DNA of 64,000 nt from Paenilisteria rustica. Its GTDB lineage: Bacteria; Bacillota; Bacilli; Lactobacillales; Listeriaceae. The position numbers and the translations under genes were made by a program. The stretch spans positions 20,637 through 84,636 of the forward strand of contig NZ_JABJVM010000013.1 in NCBI RefSeq assembly GCF_013820765.1, given 5' to 3'. The notes under the pieces were generated by a model. It saw only the letters and a program-made list of their open reading frames with translations. It did no database searches and had not been told where the DNA came from. Position 1 is the stretch's first letter. Each line of letters begins with the position of its first letter. Below, piece by piece: positions 9,539-19,083 of the stretch.

Positions 9539-9622
9539 TTTCCTTATGCCCACGATTCCCCCTCAACCCCAATTTCTATGGTACAATACAAACAGATGAA
9601 TTTTATGGAGGCAAAGATAAAA

Positions 9623-11785
9623 ATGGAAGAAATTTTAAAACTAGTACATAAATCACTACCATATCGCCCGAACCAGATTAACGCGGTTATTGGCCTACTA
9701 AACGAGGGAAATACCGTGCCGTTTATCGCGCGTTACCGGAAGGAAATGACTGGTAGCTTGGATGAGGTCGAGATTCGAAATATTGAAGAGCGTTACGCGT
9801 ATGTGGAAAAATTGGAGCAGCGCAAGGAAGAAATTTTACGATTGATTGAGGAGCAGGGCAAGCTTACGGAGGATTTGGCGGCGGCAATTACGAAGGCCGA
9901 GAAACACCAAGCGTTGGAGGATTTATATCGCCCGTACAAACAGAAGAAGCGTACGAAAGCAACGATTGCCAAAGAAAAAGGCTTGGAACCATTCGCGACT
10001 TGGCTGATGACATTCCCGCAGTCAGAGGACGTGATGGCGGAAGCGGCAAAATATATCTCCGCGGAACACGAAGTAGCGACGACCGAGGATGTCCTTTTAG
10101 GGGCGCACGAAATCATCGCGGAAGTCATTTCAGACGAGCCTACATACCGAAAATGGATTCGCGAATTTACTCGGAAATTTGGCATGATGCAATCGGTCGG
10201 TAAAAAGATCGAACTGGATGAGAAATCGGTGTACGAGATGTATTACGACTACCAAGAAATCATCGGCAAAGTGGCGAGTCACCGCGTGTTGGCTTTCAAT
10301 CGTGGCGAAAAAGAGGACATCTTACGCGTTTCTGTCGTGGTAGATCCGCTTAAAATCATCGAATATCTACGCAAACAGGTGATTAAGAAACCTGGATCAA
10401 TCACGGAAAGCTATGTGGTGACGGCGTTAGAGGATGCATACAAGCGTTTTATCGGCCCAGCTATTGAGCGTGAAATTCGTGCGGAATTGACGGAAGCGGC
10501 GGAGGAGCAGGCGATTCATATTTTTGCGGAGAACTTGCGTAAATTACTTTTGCAACCGCCGTTGAAAGGAAAAATTATATTAGGGCTTGATCCGGCGTAT
10601 CGGACGGGTTGTAAGCTCGCATTGCTTGATAAAACGGGGAAGGTGCTCACAATTGACGTGATCTATCCTCATCCACCGCAAAATAAAAAAGCGGACGCGA
10701 AACAAAAAGTATTGCAACTGATGAAGGCGTATGATGTCGAAGTTGTTGCGATTGGGAACGGCACGGCGTCACGTGAGTCGGAGCAATTTATCGCAGAATT
10801 GATTAAAGAAGAGAAACTAAACGCGTATTATTGTATCGTTAATGAGGCAGGAGCTAGTGTTTATTCCGCTAGTGACATCGCGCGTGAAGAGTTTCCAGAT
10901 TTCCAAGTCGAGCAACGAAGCGCCGTATCGATCGGTCGCCGCTTACAAGACCCGCTTGCCGAACTCGTAAAAATTGATCCAAAATCCGTCGGCGTTGGGC
11001 AATACCAACATGACGTCGCGCAAAAACAACTCAACGATACGCTAACATTTGTTGTGGAAACCGCAGTAAACCAAGTCGGCGTAAACGTGAACACAGCCTC
11101 GGCATCCCTTTTGCAATATGTCGCTGGGCTCAACAAAACGGTCGCTGGCAACATTCGCAAATACCGCGAAGAAAACGGGCCATTCGCATCGCGCAAAGAA
11201 CTCAAAAAAGTACCGCGTCTAGGTGCTAAATCGTATGAACAAAGCATCGGATTCTTGCGTATTTTAGACGGAAAGCACCCGCTCGACGCAACGGCGATTC
11301 ACCCGGAAAGCTATGCAACAGCGGAAAAAATCGTGGTTTCAGCAGGATTCAAACTGGCTGACCTCGGCTCACAGGAACTTAAAACTGCATTGGCACAGTT
11401 CAGTTTGACGGAAATGGCCGCAGAGCTTGAAGTTGGCAAAGAAACGCTTCAGGATATTGTGGATTCGCTCGTGGCACCTGGACGCGATTTACGGGACGAA
11501 CTCGACGCGCCACTTTTGAAGCAAGATGTTATGTCGATGGAAGATTTGAAAAGCGGGATGGAGCTCCAAGGAACCGTGCGCAATGTCGTTGATTTCGGCG
11601 CTTTTGTCGATATTGGCGTCAAACAAGACGGTCTCGTGCATATTTCAAAGCTAAGTAAATCCTTTGTCAGCAAGCCGATGGACATTGTTTCGGTGGGCGA
11701 CATTGTGACGGTTTGGGTAGATGATATCGATCAGAAAAAAGGTCGGATTTCACTGACGATGCTGAGTCCGGATCAAGGAAAGTAA
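9623..11785 (+). CDS. tex: Tex/YdcI family S1 RNA-binding protein
   Basis: 720 residues, matching YdcI/Tex length. Tex is a nucleic-acid-binding protein linked to transcription; its exact role is not settled. The order seen is: N-terminal helical part ([15 protein letters not shown]), a RuvC/YqgF-like domain starting near [18 protein letters not shown], helix-hairpin-helix motifs ([32 protein letters not shown]), and a C-terminal S1 domain ([16 protein letters not shown]). The start at 9623 (MEEILKLV) has GGAGG at 9607-9611. Earlier in-frame ATGs at 9578 and 9605 lack a ribosome site and fall on the likely promoter. Confidence 0.93.
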   Translation: MEEILKLVHKSLPYRPNQINAVIGLLNEGNTVPFIARYRKEMTGSLDEVEIRNIEERYAYVEKLEQRKEEILRLIEEQGKLTEDLAAAITKAEKHQALEDLYRPYKQKKRTKATIAKEKGLEPFATWLMTFPQSEDVMAEAAKYISAEHEVATTEDVLLGAHEIIAEVISDEPTYRKWIREFTRKFGMMQSVGKKIELDEKSVYEMYYDYQEIIGKVASHRVLAFNRGEKEDILRVSVVVDPLKIIEYLRKQVIKKPGSITESYVVTALEDAYKRFIGPAIEREIRAELTEAAEEQAIHIFAENLRKLLLQPPLKGKIILGLDPAYRTGCKLALLDKTGKVLTIDVIYPHPPQNKKADAKQKVLQLMKAYDVEVVAIGNGTASRESEQFIAELIKEEKLNAYYCIVNEAGASVYSASDIAREEFPDFQVEQRSAVSIGRRLQDPLAELVKIDPKSVGVGQYQHDVAQKQLNDTLTFVVETAVNQVGVNVNTASASLLQYVAGLNKTVAGNIRKYREENGPFASRKELKKVPRLGAKSYEQSIGFLRILDGKHPLDATAIHPESYATAEKIVVSAGFKLADLGSQELKTALAQFSLTEMAAELEVGKETLQDIVDSLVAPGRDLRDELDAPLLKQDVMSMEDLKSGMELQGTVRNVVDFGAFVDIGVKQDGLVHISKLSKSFVSKPMDIVSVGDIVTVWVDDIDQKKGRISLTMLSPDQGK

Positions 11786-11789
11786 ACAG

Positions 11790-12242
11790 ATGATGACAGA
11801 ACAAGAGTTGCAGCGGCACATGGAGCGCGTGTCGTTGCAATTTTTCCAAAAAAGGTTCCAGCATCAAGCTCGCTTTAATTCGCGGCTACGAACGACTGGT
11901 GGGCGTTATTTGCTGCAGAGCCACGATATTGAGATGAATCCGCGTTATTTGGAGAATTTCGGCTTGGATTATTTTATCGGGATTATGAAGCATGAATTGT
12001 GCCATTATCACCTGCACCTCGAGGGGAAAGGTTATCAGCACCGTGACGCCGATTTTCGATCCCTCCTCGCAAAAGTGGATGCCCCGCGATTTTGCCAAGC
12101 GATTCCGACCGCACAAAAAATGCATCGCTACACCTGTTTATCATGCCAAACCGAGTTCCTACGCAAGCGCCGTTTTGATGTGAAAAAATATCGTTGCGGT
12201 CGCTGTAATGGTCGTATAAAATACATGCAAGAAATTCTGTAG
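11790..12242 (+). CDS. SprT-like zinc protein (YdcK family)
   Basis: 150 residues. The metalloprotease-like motif is [14 protein letters not shown] followed by [12 protein letters not shown]-terminal zinc ribbon has CLSCQ and CGRCN pairs (near residues 113-142). Proteins of this family follow tex in Listeria and Bacillus (YdcK), but no activity is firmly known. Two adjacent ATGs (11790, 11793) could start it. The gap to tex is 4 bp, so the two are probably co-transcribed. A perfect terminator follows. Confidence 0.88.
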   Translation: MMTEQELQRHMERVSLQFFQKRFQHQARFNSRLRTTGGRYLLQSHDIEMNPRYLENFGLDYFIGIMKHELCHYHLHLEGKGYQHRDADFRSLLAKVDAPRFCQAIPTAQKMHRYTCLSCQTEFLRKRRFDVKKYRCGRCNGRIKYMQEIL

Positions 12243-12252
12243 GAAACACTAT

Positions 12253-12299
12253 AAAAAAGTTACTAAAAGTGAAGAAATCACTTTTAGTAACTTTTTTTC
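12253..12299. terminator. Perfect 20-bp-stem intrinsic terminator after the tex operon
   Basis: A 20-nt arm (12253-12272) and its exact complement (12278-12297) flank a 5-nt loop. A runs on one side and T runs on the other allow it to work in both directions. It marks the left border of the AT-rich RloA/RloB pair. Confidence 0.93.
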
Positions 12300-12311
12300 T
12301 CATGAATATGA

Positions 12312-12317
12312 TATAAT
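12312..12317 (+). promoter_or_regulatory. -10 box (TATAAT) of the RloA/RloB pair
   Basis: A perfect TATAAT lies 35 bp before the start of the ATPase gene, just after the terminator. No good -35 is visible 16-18 bp upstream. Confidence 0.55.
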
Positions 12318-12351
12318 GAGTTGATAACTTGTGAGAAAGGAGATGATTATT

Positions 12352-13695
12352 ATGCTTATTAATTTTAGAGTAAGGAACTTTTTGTCGTTCGAGGATTTAT
12401 CAGAAATATCAATGGTAAAAGGAACTGCTAGGAAGCATGAAAATCATGTTTATGCATCAAAAAAAATATCTTTATTAAGGTTGGCCACAATATATGGAGC
12501 AAATGCTTCAGGGAAATCGAACTTAGTAGAGGCAATTAGAGCATCCTCATCAATGATTTTAAATTGTGATAGTATCAGCCAGTATAGGGAGAAGTATTGT
12601 AAAATCAACTTGGAAAACCTTGATAGAGAAACTGCATTCGAATATGAATTATTGATAAATGATAAGACCTATAGTTATGGTTTTTCTGTTCTTCTACAAG
12701 AAGAGAGGATACTAAAGGAATGGTTGTATGAAATTAAGGGAAAGAACGATGAAATTATTTTCACAAGACAATTAGAAGATGAGATTTATATAAATGAAGT
12801 AAATGAGGCTTTTTTTCAGATGGATGAAGCTGATAAATTAAGGTTAGATGTTTACATGGAAGATTTGAATAGTGCAAAACATCATCTTTTTATTAATGAA
12901 GTTAATAATAATAAAAAGAAATTTGAATCTGGCGAAAGTGAGATATTTGAAGATATTTATAATTGGTTCTCAGAGAAATTAGAGGTTATTTCACCTACAG
13001 AAAGTTTGAGGAAATCTGGATTATTTCTTTTTAAGAAAAAAGAGAGTGCAGAATTAGTGAAATTTTTAAGGAATTTTGGGACAGGAATTACCGATATTAA
13101 ATTTGTTGAAATAGGTAAAAAAGATATGCAAGAAGAGATCCCGTTAAAACTCTTAGATAAAATATTAGCCGATTATAAAAAATCAGGAAAAAATGGAATG
13201 GCACATCTTAAAACAGGAGAGAATATATATAAACTAAGTAAGAATCAATCAAATAATATTTGTATTAGTAAAATATATTTTATACACAATGATGAGAATT
13301 CAACTATATATAGTCTTGGGGAAGAATCCGATGGAACTAAGCGAATTATAGACATATACAATATTCTTTCTAGTGAAAACGATGGTGTATATATAGTAGA
13401 TGAAATAGACCGAAGTCTCCATCCAAACTTATCTTTTAAGTTTATTGAAGATTATTTGCAAAAAGGAAAAGTTAATGAAAAACTAAGGAATCAATTGATA
13501 GTAACGACTCACGAAGATAGGCTACTGGATTTGACTTTATTAAGGAGAGATGAAATCTGGTTTGTGGAAAAAAACAATCGGGGTGCCTCTAAAATATATT
13601 CATTAGAAGTGTATAAAGAGAGATTTGATAAAGATATCCAGTCAGCTTATTTGGATGGAAGGTATGGAAGTATACCTAAAATACTTACAACATAA
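12352..13695 (+). CDS. RloA-type AAA ATPase, probable phage defence
   Basis: 447 residues, an ABC/OLD-like AAA_15 ATPase. The Walker A box is G49-S56 (GANASGKS). The Walker B is YIVDEIDRSLHP near residue 347, with the HP dipeptide typical of this family. A late histidine (TTHEDRLL) matches the H loop. The start at 12352 has AAAGGAGA 9 bp upstream. GTG 12331 would overlap that ribosome site. The gene is clearly more AT-rich than its neighbours, a sign of transfer. The partner RloB gene follows after 12 bp. RloA/RloB and AbiL-type pairs are known in abortive infection; this role is inferred. Confidence 0.85.
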   Translation: MLINFRVRNFLSFEDLSEISMVKGTARKHENHVYASKKISLLRLATIYGANASGKSNLVEAIRASSSMILNCDSISQYREKYCKINLENLDRETAFEYELLINDKTYSYGFSVLLQEERILKEWLYEIKGKNDEIIFTRQLEDEIYINEVNEAFFQMDEADKLRLDVYMEDLNSAKHHLFINEVNNNKKKFESGESEIFEDIYNWFSEKLEVISPTESLRKSGLFLFKKKESAELVKFLRNFGTGITDIKFVEIGKKDMQEEIPLKLLDKILADYKKSGKNGMAHLKTGENIYKLSKNQSNNICISKIYFIHNDENSTIYSLGEESDGTKRIIDIYNILSSENDGVYIVDEIDRSLHPNLSFKFIEDYLQKGKVNEKLRNQLIVTTHEDRLLDLTLLRRDEIWFVEKNNRGASKIYSLEVYKERFDKDIQSAYLDGRYGSIPKILTT

Positions 13696-13707
13696 AGAGA
13701 GGATGTT

Positions 13708-14610
13708 ATGTTATTGAGGCTATCAAATATTAATCCTGCAGAAGTAAGACATGTAGATAGTAAGAAAGACGAACAACATAAATTTTTCTTTGTTTTTGAA
13801 GGTGAGAAAACAGAGAAAATTTATTTTGAAGAAGTATACAAAAAAATTCAGATGTCAGATATTGGAGTTATTCCAGAGATTATCTTTTTTGATAGAATAT
13901 TGAAAAATAGATCTAATCAATTGTATGTAGTAGAGAATATGAGCTTGTATTTCAATGAAAGACAAATCGTAAAAGATGAAAAAAAGATATTAGAAAAAAT
14001 AGTCAATGACTATACCGAAGATGATAAAAAAACATATGAAGATTTAATTGTTGATTTGAAGAAGTGTGCAGAAAAATGGGATAGTAGAAGTAAAATTTCT
14101 GATATCCTTCAAAATAGTAGTAAAGTTGAAGAAGTTTTGCTACAGCTAAAGGCATTAAAGAAGTTGGGTGAATATAATGAGGAGATTGATGAGATTTGGG
14201 TTATCATTGACAGAGATAAAGAAAGTTTCACAATCAATCAATTTGATAAAGCGGTTACAATTTGTTGCGAGAATGGATTTGAATTAGGCGTAACTAATCC
14301 CAATTTTGAGTTTTATCTTTTGCTACACTTAGATAGCTGCCAACTGTTTACCAAAACTGAAATTAGCGAGAATAGAAGGGTTTCCAGTAAAAGAAGGTAT
14401 TTAGAGGATTTACTCAATAGCAAGTTACACGAAATAGATGGGAGTACTTACAAAAAAAATAGATATAAGGCAGCCATTTTTGTAGATAAAATACCATGCA
14501 TGTTAGCAAATGCTGAACTATACAATTCAGAGGTTAATGCTATAAAAAATGGTATTGGATCAACTATTCCCAAGGTTATAAAAAAACTGAAGTTAGATGA
14601 AATTTGGTGA
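13708..14610 (+). CDS. RloB-like protein, probable effector of the RloA/RloB pair
   Basis: 300 residues, RloB family. The N-terminal FVFEGEKTEKIYFEE (acidic E31/E33) and the later IDRDKESF (D168 and D170) look like a Toprim-type metal site, so a nuclease role is inferred. PNFEFYLLLHL near residue 208 is another family landmark. It is AT-rich like its partner. The ribosome site is AGAGAGG. No terminator directly follows; tRNA-Asn has its own promoter 58 bp downstream. Confidence 0.85.
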   Translation: MLLRLSNINPAEVRHVDSKKDEQHKFFFVFEGEKTEKIYFEEVYKKIQMSDIGVIPEIIFFDRILKNRSNQLYVVENMSLYFNERQIVKDEKKILEKIVNDYTEDDKKTYEDLIVDLKKCAEKWDSRSKISDILQNSSKVEEVLLQLKALKKLGEYNEEIDEIWVIIDRDKESFTINQFDKAVTICCENGFELGVTNPNFEFYLLLHLDSCQLFTKTEISENRRVSSKRRYLEDLLNSKLHEIDGSTYKKNRYKAAIFVDKIPCMLANAELYNSEVNAIKNGIGSTIPKVIKKLKLDEIW

Positions 14611-14667
14611 TTTTTATTTTTATGTATTAATTTTGAAAAATTTATTATTAGATATGTCAAATAAAGC

Positions 14668-14696
14668 TTGATTTTTTCAGTATTCCTGCTTATAAT
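14668..14696 (+). promoter_or_regulatory. SigA promoter of tRNA-Asn/tRNA-Ser
   Basis: TTGATT (14668-14673), a 17-bp spacer, and TATAAT (14691-14696), 33 bp before tRNA-Asn. Confidence 0.85.
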
Positions 14697-14729
14697 GTAA
14701 AGAGTCAGCAAAAACAAACATGACGCTAT

Positions 14730-14802
14730 TCCACAGTAGCTCAGTTGGTAGAGCAATCGGCTGTTAACCGATCGGTCGCAAGTTCGAGTCTTGCCTGTGG
14801 AG
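14730..14802 (+). tRNA. tRNA-Asn (GTT)
   Basis: 73-nt cloverleaf. The acceptor TCCACAG pairs with CTGTGGA. The anticodon arm ATCGG/CCGAT holds the loop CTGTTAA, so the anticodon is GTT. The T arm contains GTTCGAGTC. CCA is not encoded. Confidence 0.95.
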
Positions 14803-14843
14803 TTCTTTCGACGAGCATATTATAAGCCTGACGATTCAAATAT

Positions 14844-14934
14844 GGGGAAGTACTCAAGTGGCTGAAGAGGTGCCCCTGCTAAGGGTATAGGTCGTTAACG
14901 CGGCGCGAGGGTTCAAATCCCTCCTTCTCCGCCA
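14844..14934 (+). tRNA. tRNA-Ser (GCT)
   Basis: 91-nt class II tRNA with a long variable arm. The acceptor GGGGAAG pairs with CTTCTCC with one G-U. The anticodon loop is CTGCTAA, so the anticodon is GCT. The T arm is GGTTCAAATCC. CCA is encoded. Confidence 0.94.
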
Positions 14935-14947
14935 TATTATAAATCCA

Positions 14948-14974
14948 AATCGATGAAGATTCATCGGTTTTTTT
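14948..14974 (+). terminator. Terminator after tRNA-Ser
   Basis: AAATCGATGA pairs with TCATCGGTTT around AGAT, followed by a T run. Confidence 0.85.
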
Positions 14975-14981
14975 CATGCGC

Positions 14982-15009
14982 AAAAACAGGCTAGCCAAAG
15001 ACTAACCTG
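14982..15009 (-). terminator. Terminator of the celB-anmK-mupG operon
   Basis: On the minus strand CAGGTTAG pairs with CTAGCCTG (one wobble), then TTTTT. It lies about 10 bp after the mupG stop and converges with the tRNA-Ser terminator. Confidence 0.8.
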
Positions 15010-15018
15010 CCTGCCAAA

Positions 15019-16107
15019 CTATTCTACAAAAAATTCAAACTTTGTCCACGGTTCCATATAGTCCAGCAAGAAAATCTCCTCGTCTAGAATCCGTCCAACG
15101 ACATTCGTTTTGCCGCGGTTTTCCATGTCTTTCAGAGCGATTTGCAATTCGCCTTTATATTGACCATACAGCTCATTTTCAATCAGGATATCGCCTCGTT
15201 TGATGTTTGGTGTGAACGTTGGTTTGAAATCATCTGCGCGATATTTTACGCGTGATTGTGTCGAGCGAATGAAATAATCGGATACGTCGCCGCGATAGAA
15301 GTGAGGTTCTTCCGTGACGATTTTGCGTTCCAGCGGAGTTATCGTATCGTGAAGCTGTATTTTTAATCCAAATTTCTCTGCTTGTATCACAGCGCTTAGT
15401 TGTGCGAGTTCATTCTCAGAAGCGTAGGCGTTCGCCACAATAATGTCATCAATTAGCTTGGTTGCCAGCAGATGTTTCGCCTGTGTGTCAATTGGCAAAC
15501 CGCGGTGCATCTCAAGTGTGCACAAGCCTTCTGTCACTGGCCAAGGACCGTACGTTGCGTCATTCGAGTGGACAAAAGCAGCGGTGCGAATCTGAAAACT
15601 ACGGAAACGTTCGCTACATTTCACGAAATAATCATAGGAAAGACCCGCATACCGATGCGGATAAAAATTGTGAGAACCAATCAAATTATCCCGATTCGGC
15701 TGGAAATCGATAATATTATTCAAATAATTCGTGTCGTTACTCATATTAATCTCAATTTTGAGACCGTATGGATTGAATGTCATCGCGGCTTCTTCGCTAC
15801 CAGTAAAGCCCATATCCAGGCGAATCCCGTAAGCGCCGAGCTCGTGGAAAAAGGATAGATCATCATAAGAAATACCAAGAGCTTCGAAAATGCGTGGCGA
15901 AATATCAACCAAGACTTCCATACCAAGTGCATTCGCATGACTAATCGTCTCTTTAAATTCGCGTAAAATCAGTTCTTTATCGCCGCTCACCGACAATAAA
16001 CACGTAAATACGCGCGTAAAACCATATTTGTGTGCCAAACTGATGTAAGCCTTATCTTTTTCAGGTGTTGCGTGTTCCGGATAAATCGAAATACCAAGTT
16101 TATGCAT
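15019..16107 (-). CDS. mupG: 6-phospho-N-acetylmuramidase, MupG family (DUF871)
   Basis: 362 residues. MupG splits 6-phosphorylated MurNAc-GlcNAc disaccharides in the cytosol during wall recycling. The protein starts with GISIYPEHA, typical of the family, and forms a TIM barrel with a C-terminal cyclophilin-like part (near residue 245 on: GLKIQLHDTITPLERKIV). Acidic residues in IRLDMGF and LTFNPYG-type segments are in the barrel. The start overlaps the anmK end by 8 bp. No murQ etherase is seen beside it, which is unusual for the pathway. Confidence 0.88.
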   Translation of the reverse strand: MHKLGISIYPEHATPEKDKAYISLAHKYGFTRVFTCLLSVSGDKELILREFKETISHANALGMEVLVDISPRIFEALGISYDDLSFFHELGAYGIRLDMGFTGSEEAAMTFNPYGLKIEINMSNDTNYLNNIIDFQPNRDNLIGSHNFYPHRYAGLSYDYFVKCSERFRSFQIRTAAFVHSNDATYGPWPVTEGLCTLEMHRGLPIDTQAKHLLATKLIDDIIVANAYASENELAQLSAVIQAEKFGLKIQLHDTITPLERKIVTEEPHFYRGDVSDYFIRSTQSRVKYRADDFKPTFTPNIKRGDILIENELYGQYKGELQIALKDMENRGKTNVVGRILDEEIFLLDYMEPWTKFEFFVE

Positions 16108-17275
16108 GAGTCGTACCTTCTTCCTTATATTTTAGCGGTGGATAGGTGACATTGCCGAGGATAACGTGTTCACGCGCGCCAGTTGCCATCGGAACGTTGG
16201 ACGGCCGACCATGCAGTGTTTCATACGCCAACAGGCCAAACGCGACAGCCTCTTTTGCATCGGAAGAGTAACCAATGTCTTCTTGTGTCAATACCTCGCA
16301 GCGCCCCTCCAAAAGTTCTGCCAAATAGCGCAATAACGTCTGGTTATAACTTCCACCACCGCTAACAATTACTTCGTCAATCGCCATTTTTGAAAAGACG
16401 AATTGTTCATAGTTCGAAACGATGGTTTTGGCGGTGAACATGGTTATGGTAGCAATCAAATCTTCCGGCGCCAGATGTCCGTATGTAGTCAGCAACTCAT
16501 CAGTATATTCCTTCCCAAAAAGTTCGCGCCCAGTTGACTTTGGAATGGCAGCGGTTATAAAAGGGTCATCCATACAATAAGCAAGAAGCTCCGCGTTTAC
16601 AGTACCGTGCGCCGCCATTTCCCCGCCGTCATCATAGCCGCGTCCAAAGAGGCGTTGCATCAACTCATCGATAATCATATTTCCAGGACCAGTATCAAAC
16701 GCAAAAACGTGATCCAATGTCGCGTTTTTAGGTAAAACCGTCACATTTCCAATCCCGCCGATATTTTGCAATAAGCGATTTTTGTGCGCGTCTCGGTAGA
16801 GCAGTAACTCCGTGAACGGCACGAGCGGTGCGCCTTGACCGCCAGCAGCCATATCCATCGTGCGAAAATTCGAGACAACCGTCGCGCCAGTTTCATACGA
16901 AATCACCGCAGGCTCACCAATTTGCAACGTCGAAGCAACGAAATCCCCAACTTGTTCCGGCTGATGAAAAATCGTCTGGCCATGCGAGCCAATCACGCCA
17001 AGTTCTGACGCCGCAATCCCATTTTTACTACAAATCATTTTCACACTTTCGGCAAAAAGCACACCCAATTTGAAATTTAAACTACAAATCAGCTGTGAGT
17101 CAGATTCTTCTATACTCAAACTTTTACGAATTTCCGCCACGATTCTAGGTTGAAAGGGCACCGTTTTGAAATCAATCAATTTTGTCGATAAGTTCCCATC
17201 CATCTCCTTGACATCAAGCAGAGCCACGTCCACGCCATCAAGCGACGTACCGGACATTAGTCCAACAACGTACAT
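16100..17275 (-). CDS. anmK: Anhydro-N-acetylmuramic acid kinase
   Basis: 391 residues. AnmK opens and phosphorylates 1,6-anhydro-MurNAc to MurNAc-6-phosphate. The N terminus VGLMSGTSLDGVDVALL has the family phosphate loop and the catalytic Asp (D16). QNIGGIGNVTVLP, FDTGPGNMIID and VSGGGSYNQTLLRYL follow in order. The ribosome site on the minus strand is GAGGTTTATATT-like and modest. It sits between the small membrane gene and mupG in one operon. Confidence 0.93.
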   Translation of the reverse strand: MYVVGLMSGTSLDGVDVALLDVKEMDGNLSTKLIDFKTVPFQPRIVAEIRKSLSIEESDSQLICSLNFKLGVLFAESVKMICSKNGIAASELGVIGSHGQTIFHQPEQVGDFVASTLQIGEPAVISYETGATVVSNFRTMDMAAGGQGAPLVPFTELLLYRDAHKNRLLQNIGGIGNVTVLPKNATLDHVFAFDTGPGNMIIDELMQRLFGRGYDDGGEMAAHGTVNAELLAYCMDDPFITAAIPKSTGRELFGKEYTDELLTTYGHLAPEDLIATITMFTAKTIVSNYEQFVFSKMAIDEVIVSGGGSYNQTLLRYLAELLEGRCEVLTQEDIGYSSDAKEAVAFGLLAYETLHGRPSNVPMATGAREHVILGNVTYPPLKYKEEGTTHA

Positions 17276-17293
17276 AATATAAACCTCCTCATT

Positions 17294-17581
17294 TTAGCTC
17301 AGATACATTAAAAAGTAACAACTCGCCGTGCAAACTAGTGTAACAACTGTTGTAAAAATTGCCGCCTGTTTCTTCGACTTATAAAAACCATGTTTCGCGA
17401 GTAAAATATAAGATAGCCCAATGCTACTGCCAAGACTCGTAAGTAGAAATAAAGCAAAAGCCTTAGGAACACCAAGACCGGTAAGTACAGGAAGGAAAAT
17501 AAGATTGGCTAGAATCGTCATGGTGAAAAAGATAATCGCGCTTTTATAGTTAAACTTAATCCATTTACTATTCGTTTCCAT
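17294..17581 (-). CDS. Small membrane protein of unknown function
   Basis: 95 residues with three hydrophobic segments (about 15-35, 37-60, 72-94). I do not recognise a family. The minus-strand ribosome site AAGGAGG lies 12 bp upstream. It lies 62 bp after the PTS gene and 18 bp before anmK, so it is probably part of the wall-sugar operon. Confidence 0.75.
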   Translation of the reverse strand: METNSKWIKFNYKSAIIFFTMTILANLIFLPVLTGLGVPKAFALFLLTSLGSSIGLSYILLAKHGFYKSKKQAAIFTTVVTLVCTASCYFLMYLS

Positions 17582-17643
17582 ATGGGTAAAACCTCCTTTT
17601 TAAATGAAGAGGGACAACGATGCGCCCCTCCTTGTGTTCTAAG

Positions 17644-18948
17644 TTAAGCCAAATTCGGCTCGCTGCTGTGCGTTTCTTTGTTTTCCTCTGATTGTGCTTT
17701 TTCTTCATCCAGTAACTTCTGATCGTACATTTTGAAGAACGGGATGTAGATGACGAACGATATCGCAATGTTGACCAGAACGAGTACGATGGCTCGCCAA
17801 TCACCGCCTGTTGACAGATAGGCTCCAATCGGGGCGGGTAAAGTCCACGGCGCCATGACATACGTTGGTGAGATGAATCCCAAAACGGTCGCAAAATACG
17901 AGATTGTTGTTGTAATCATTGGAATAAAGATGAACGGAATAATCAACATCGGGTTCAACACAATCGGCGTTCCGAAAATAACAGGCTCATTAATGTTGAA
18001 AAGACTTGGAACCAGTGTCGTTTTGCCGAGCGCTTTCAAATAACTTGATTTAGCAAAGAATAGCATGGCAAAAACTAAGCCAAGTGTTGCACCAGACCCA
18101 CCAATCCACACGAACCATTGGAAAAATGTCTCAGGAGCAACGTGAGGAATTGGAGTACCAGCCGCCACAGCTTCTGCATTGGCACCTAAATATTTTTCCC
18201 AAAGAGGTCTTGCAACGGCTCCAATAACGGAAATCCCGTGAATACCAAAGGACCAGAAGAAACCAATTAAGAATACGGGTAGTAGGACACCAAATAAGCT
18301 ATCGCCAGCCTTTACAACCGGTGCCACTGCTTGGTCGACAAGCGAATGGAGATCAATGCCGAGTACAACCGTGATTAGTGTCATAAATAAAACAACAAAA
18401 GCAACAGGAATAAGTGCTTCAAACGACCTTGCTACACTAGGGGGAACTTGTTCTGGCATCTTGATTGTAATGTTGCGCGTTTTACAGAAGCGCATCACTT
18501 CAACAGAAAAAATCGAAACAATCATTGCCATAAATAATCCGTGCCCGCCGAGATTGGCCATTGGCAAAACAAAACCGACTTTATCAAGTGCGATTGGTGT
18601 CAGGGTTAATAGAAACGAAGCAACAGCAATCTGCCCACCGGATAACGGATCAAGCTTGTAACTTTTCGCTAAATTGTAACCGATTCCAAAAGTGATATAT
18701 AAGGACATAATAAACATAGTCATACGATAAGGAATCAAAATTTCAAATAAATGCTCTTGGGACCATTGATAAAGCGCGGTACTCTCAGGAACCGGGGGAA
18801 AAGCGACGATCAAAAACATACTACCAACAATGATAAACGGTAGCGACGAAACAACCCCATCACGAATCGCGCGCAGATGCCGTTGTTCGGACAATTTTGC
18901 CATTGGAATCGACAAATACTTCTCTAAAAAATCCATAAATCTCTGCAT
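17644..18948 (-). CDS. PTS EIIC component, cellobiose/diacetylchitobiose (CelB-like) type
   Basis: 434 residues, about ten membrane segments. It is an EIIC permease of the lactose/chitobiose family that would import and phosphorylate a beta-disaccharide using EIIA and EIIB encoded elsewhere. Family landmarks are GVVSSLPFIIVGSMFLI at the start, GGHGLF, WSFGIHG and FNINEPVIFGTPIVLNP. The hydrophilic tail after the last helix is rich in E, K and S. Position first in an operon with anmK and mupG suggests the sugar is wall-derived (for example MurNAc- or GlcNAc-containing), which is inference. The minus-strand ribosome site is GGGAGAG. Confidence 0.88.
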   Translation of the reverse strand: MQRFMDFLEKYLSIPMAKLSEQRHLRAIRDGVVSSLPFIIVGSMFLIVAFPPVPESTALYQWSQEHLFEILIPYRMTMFIMSLYITFGIGYNLAKSYKLDPLSGGQIAVASFLLTLTPIALDKVGFVLPMANLGGHGLFMAMIVSIFSVEVMRFCKTRNITIKMPEQVPPSVARSFEALIPVAFVVLFMTLITVVLGIDLHSLVDQAVAPVVKAGDSLFGVLLPVFLIGFFWSFGIHGISVIGAVARPLWEKYLGANAEAVAAGTPIPHVAPETFFQWFVWIGGSGATLGLVFAMLFFAKSSYLKALGKTTLVPSLFNINEPVIFGTPIVLNPMLIIPFIFIPMITTTISYFATVLGFISPTYVMAPWTLPAPIGAYLSTGGDWRAIVLVLVNIAISFVIYIPFFKMYDQKLLDEEKAQSEENKETHSSEPNLA

Positions 18949-19046
18949 AATGACTCTCCCTTTTTAGTTAGATAGGTATGTATTATCTCTGTGGTGAGAA
19001 TAATGGTGACAAACCTCCTTTATATTAAAAATAGTTCACATGGTGT

Positions 19047-19075
19047 ATTCTAGTTCATTTGAAATAAAATGTCAA
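19047..19075 (-). promoter_or_regulatory. Strong SigA promoter of the PTS-anmK-mupG operon
   Basis: Read on the minus strand: TTGACA (19070-19075), a 17-bp spacer and TAGAAT (19047-19052). Two copies of TGAACTA on the minus strand (near 19032 and 19051) flank the -10 and may bind a regulator. Confidence 0.85.
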
Positions 19076-19083
19076 CGCTTGCA
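19070..19083. promoter_or_regulatory. Candidate cre (CcpA) site over the -35 box
   Basis: TGTCAACGCTTGCA fits the cre consensus TGWAANCGNTNWCA with two mismatches and overlaps the TTGACA of the operon promoter. Binding there would repress the wall-sugar operon in rich sugar. Confidence 0.45.

Noticed and set aside
9318..9599. 93-codon plus-strand frame between rsbX and tex
   Set aside because: It runs through the sigB operon terminator, the inverted repeat and the tex promoter, has no ribosome site and reads like random sequence.
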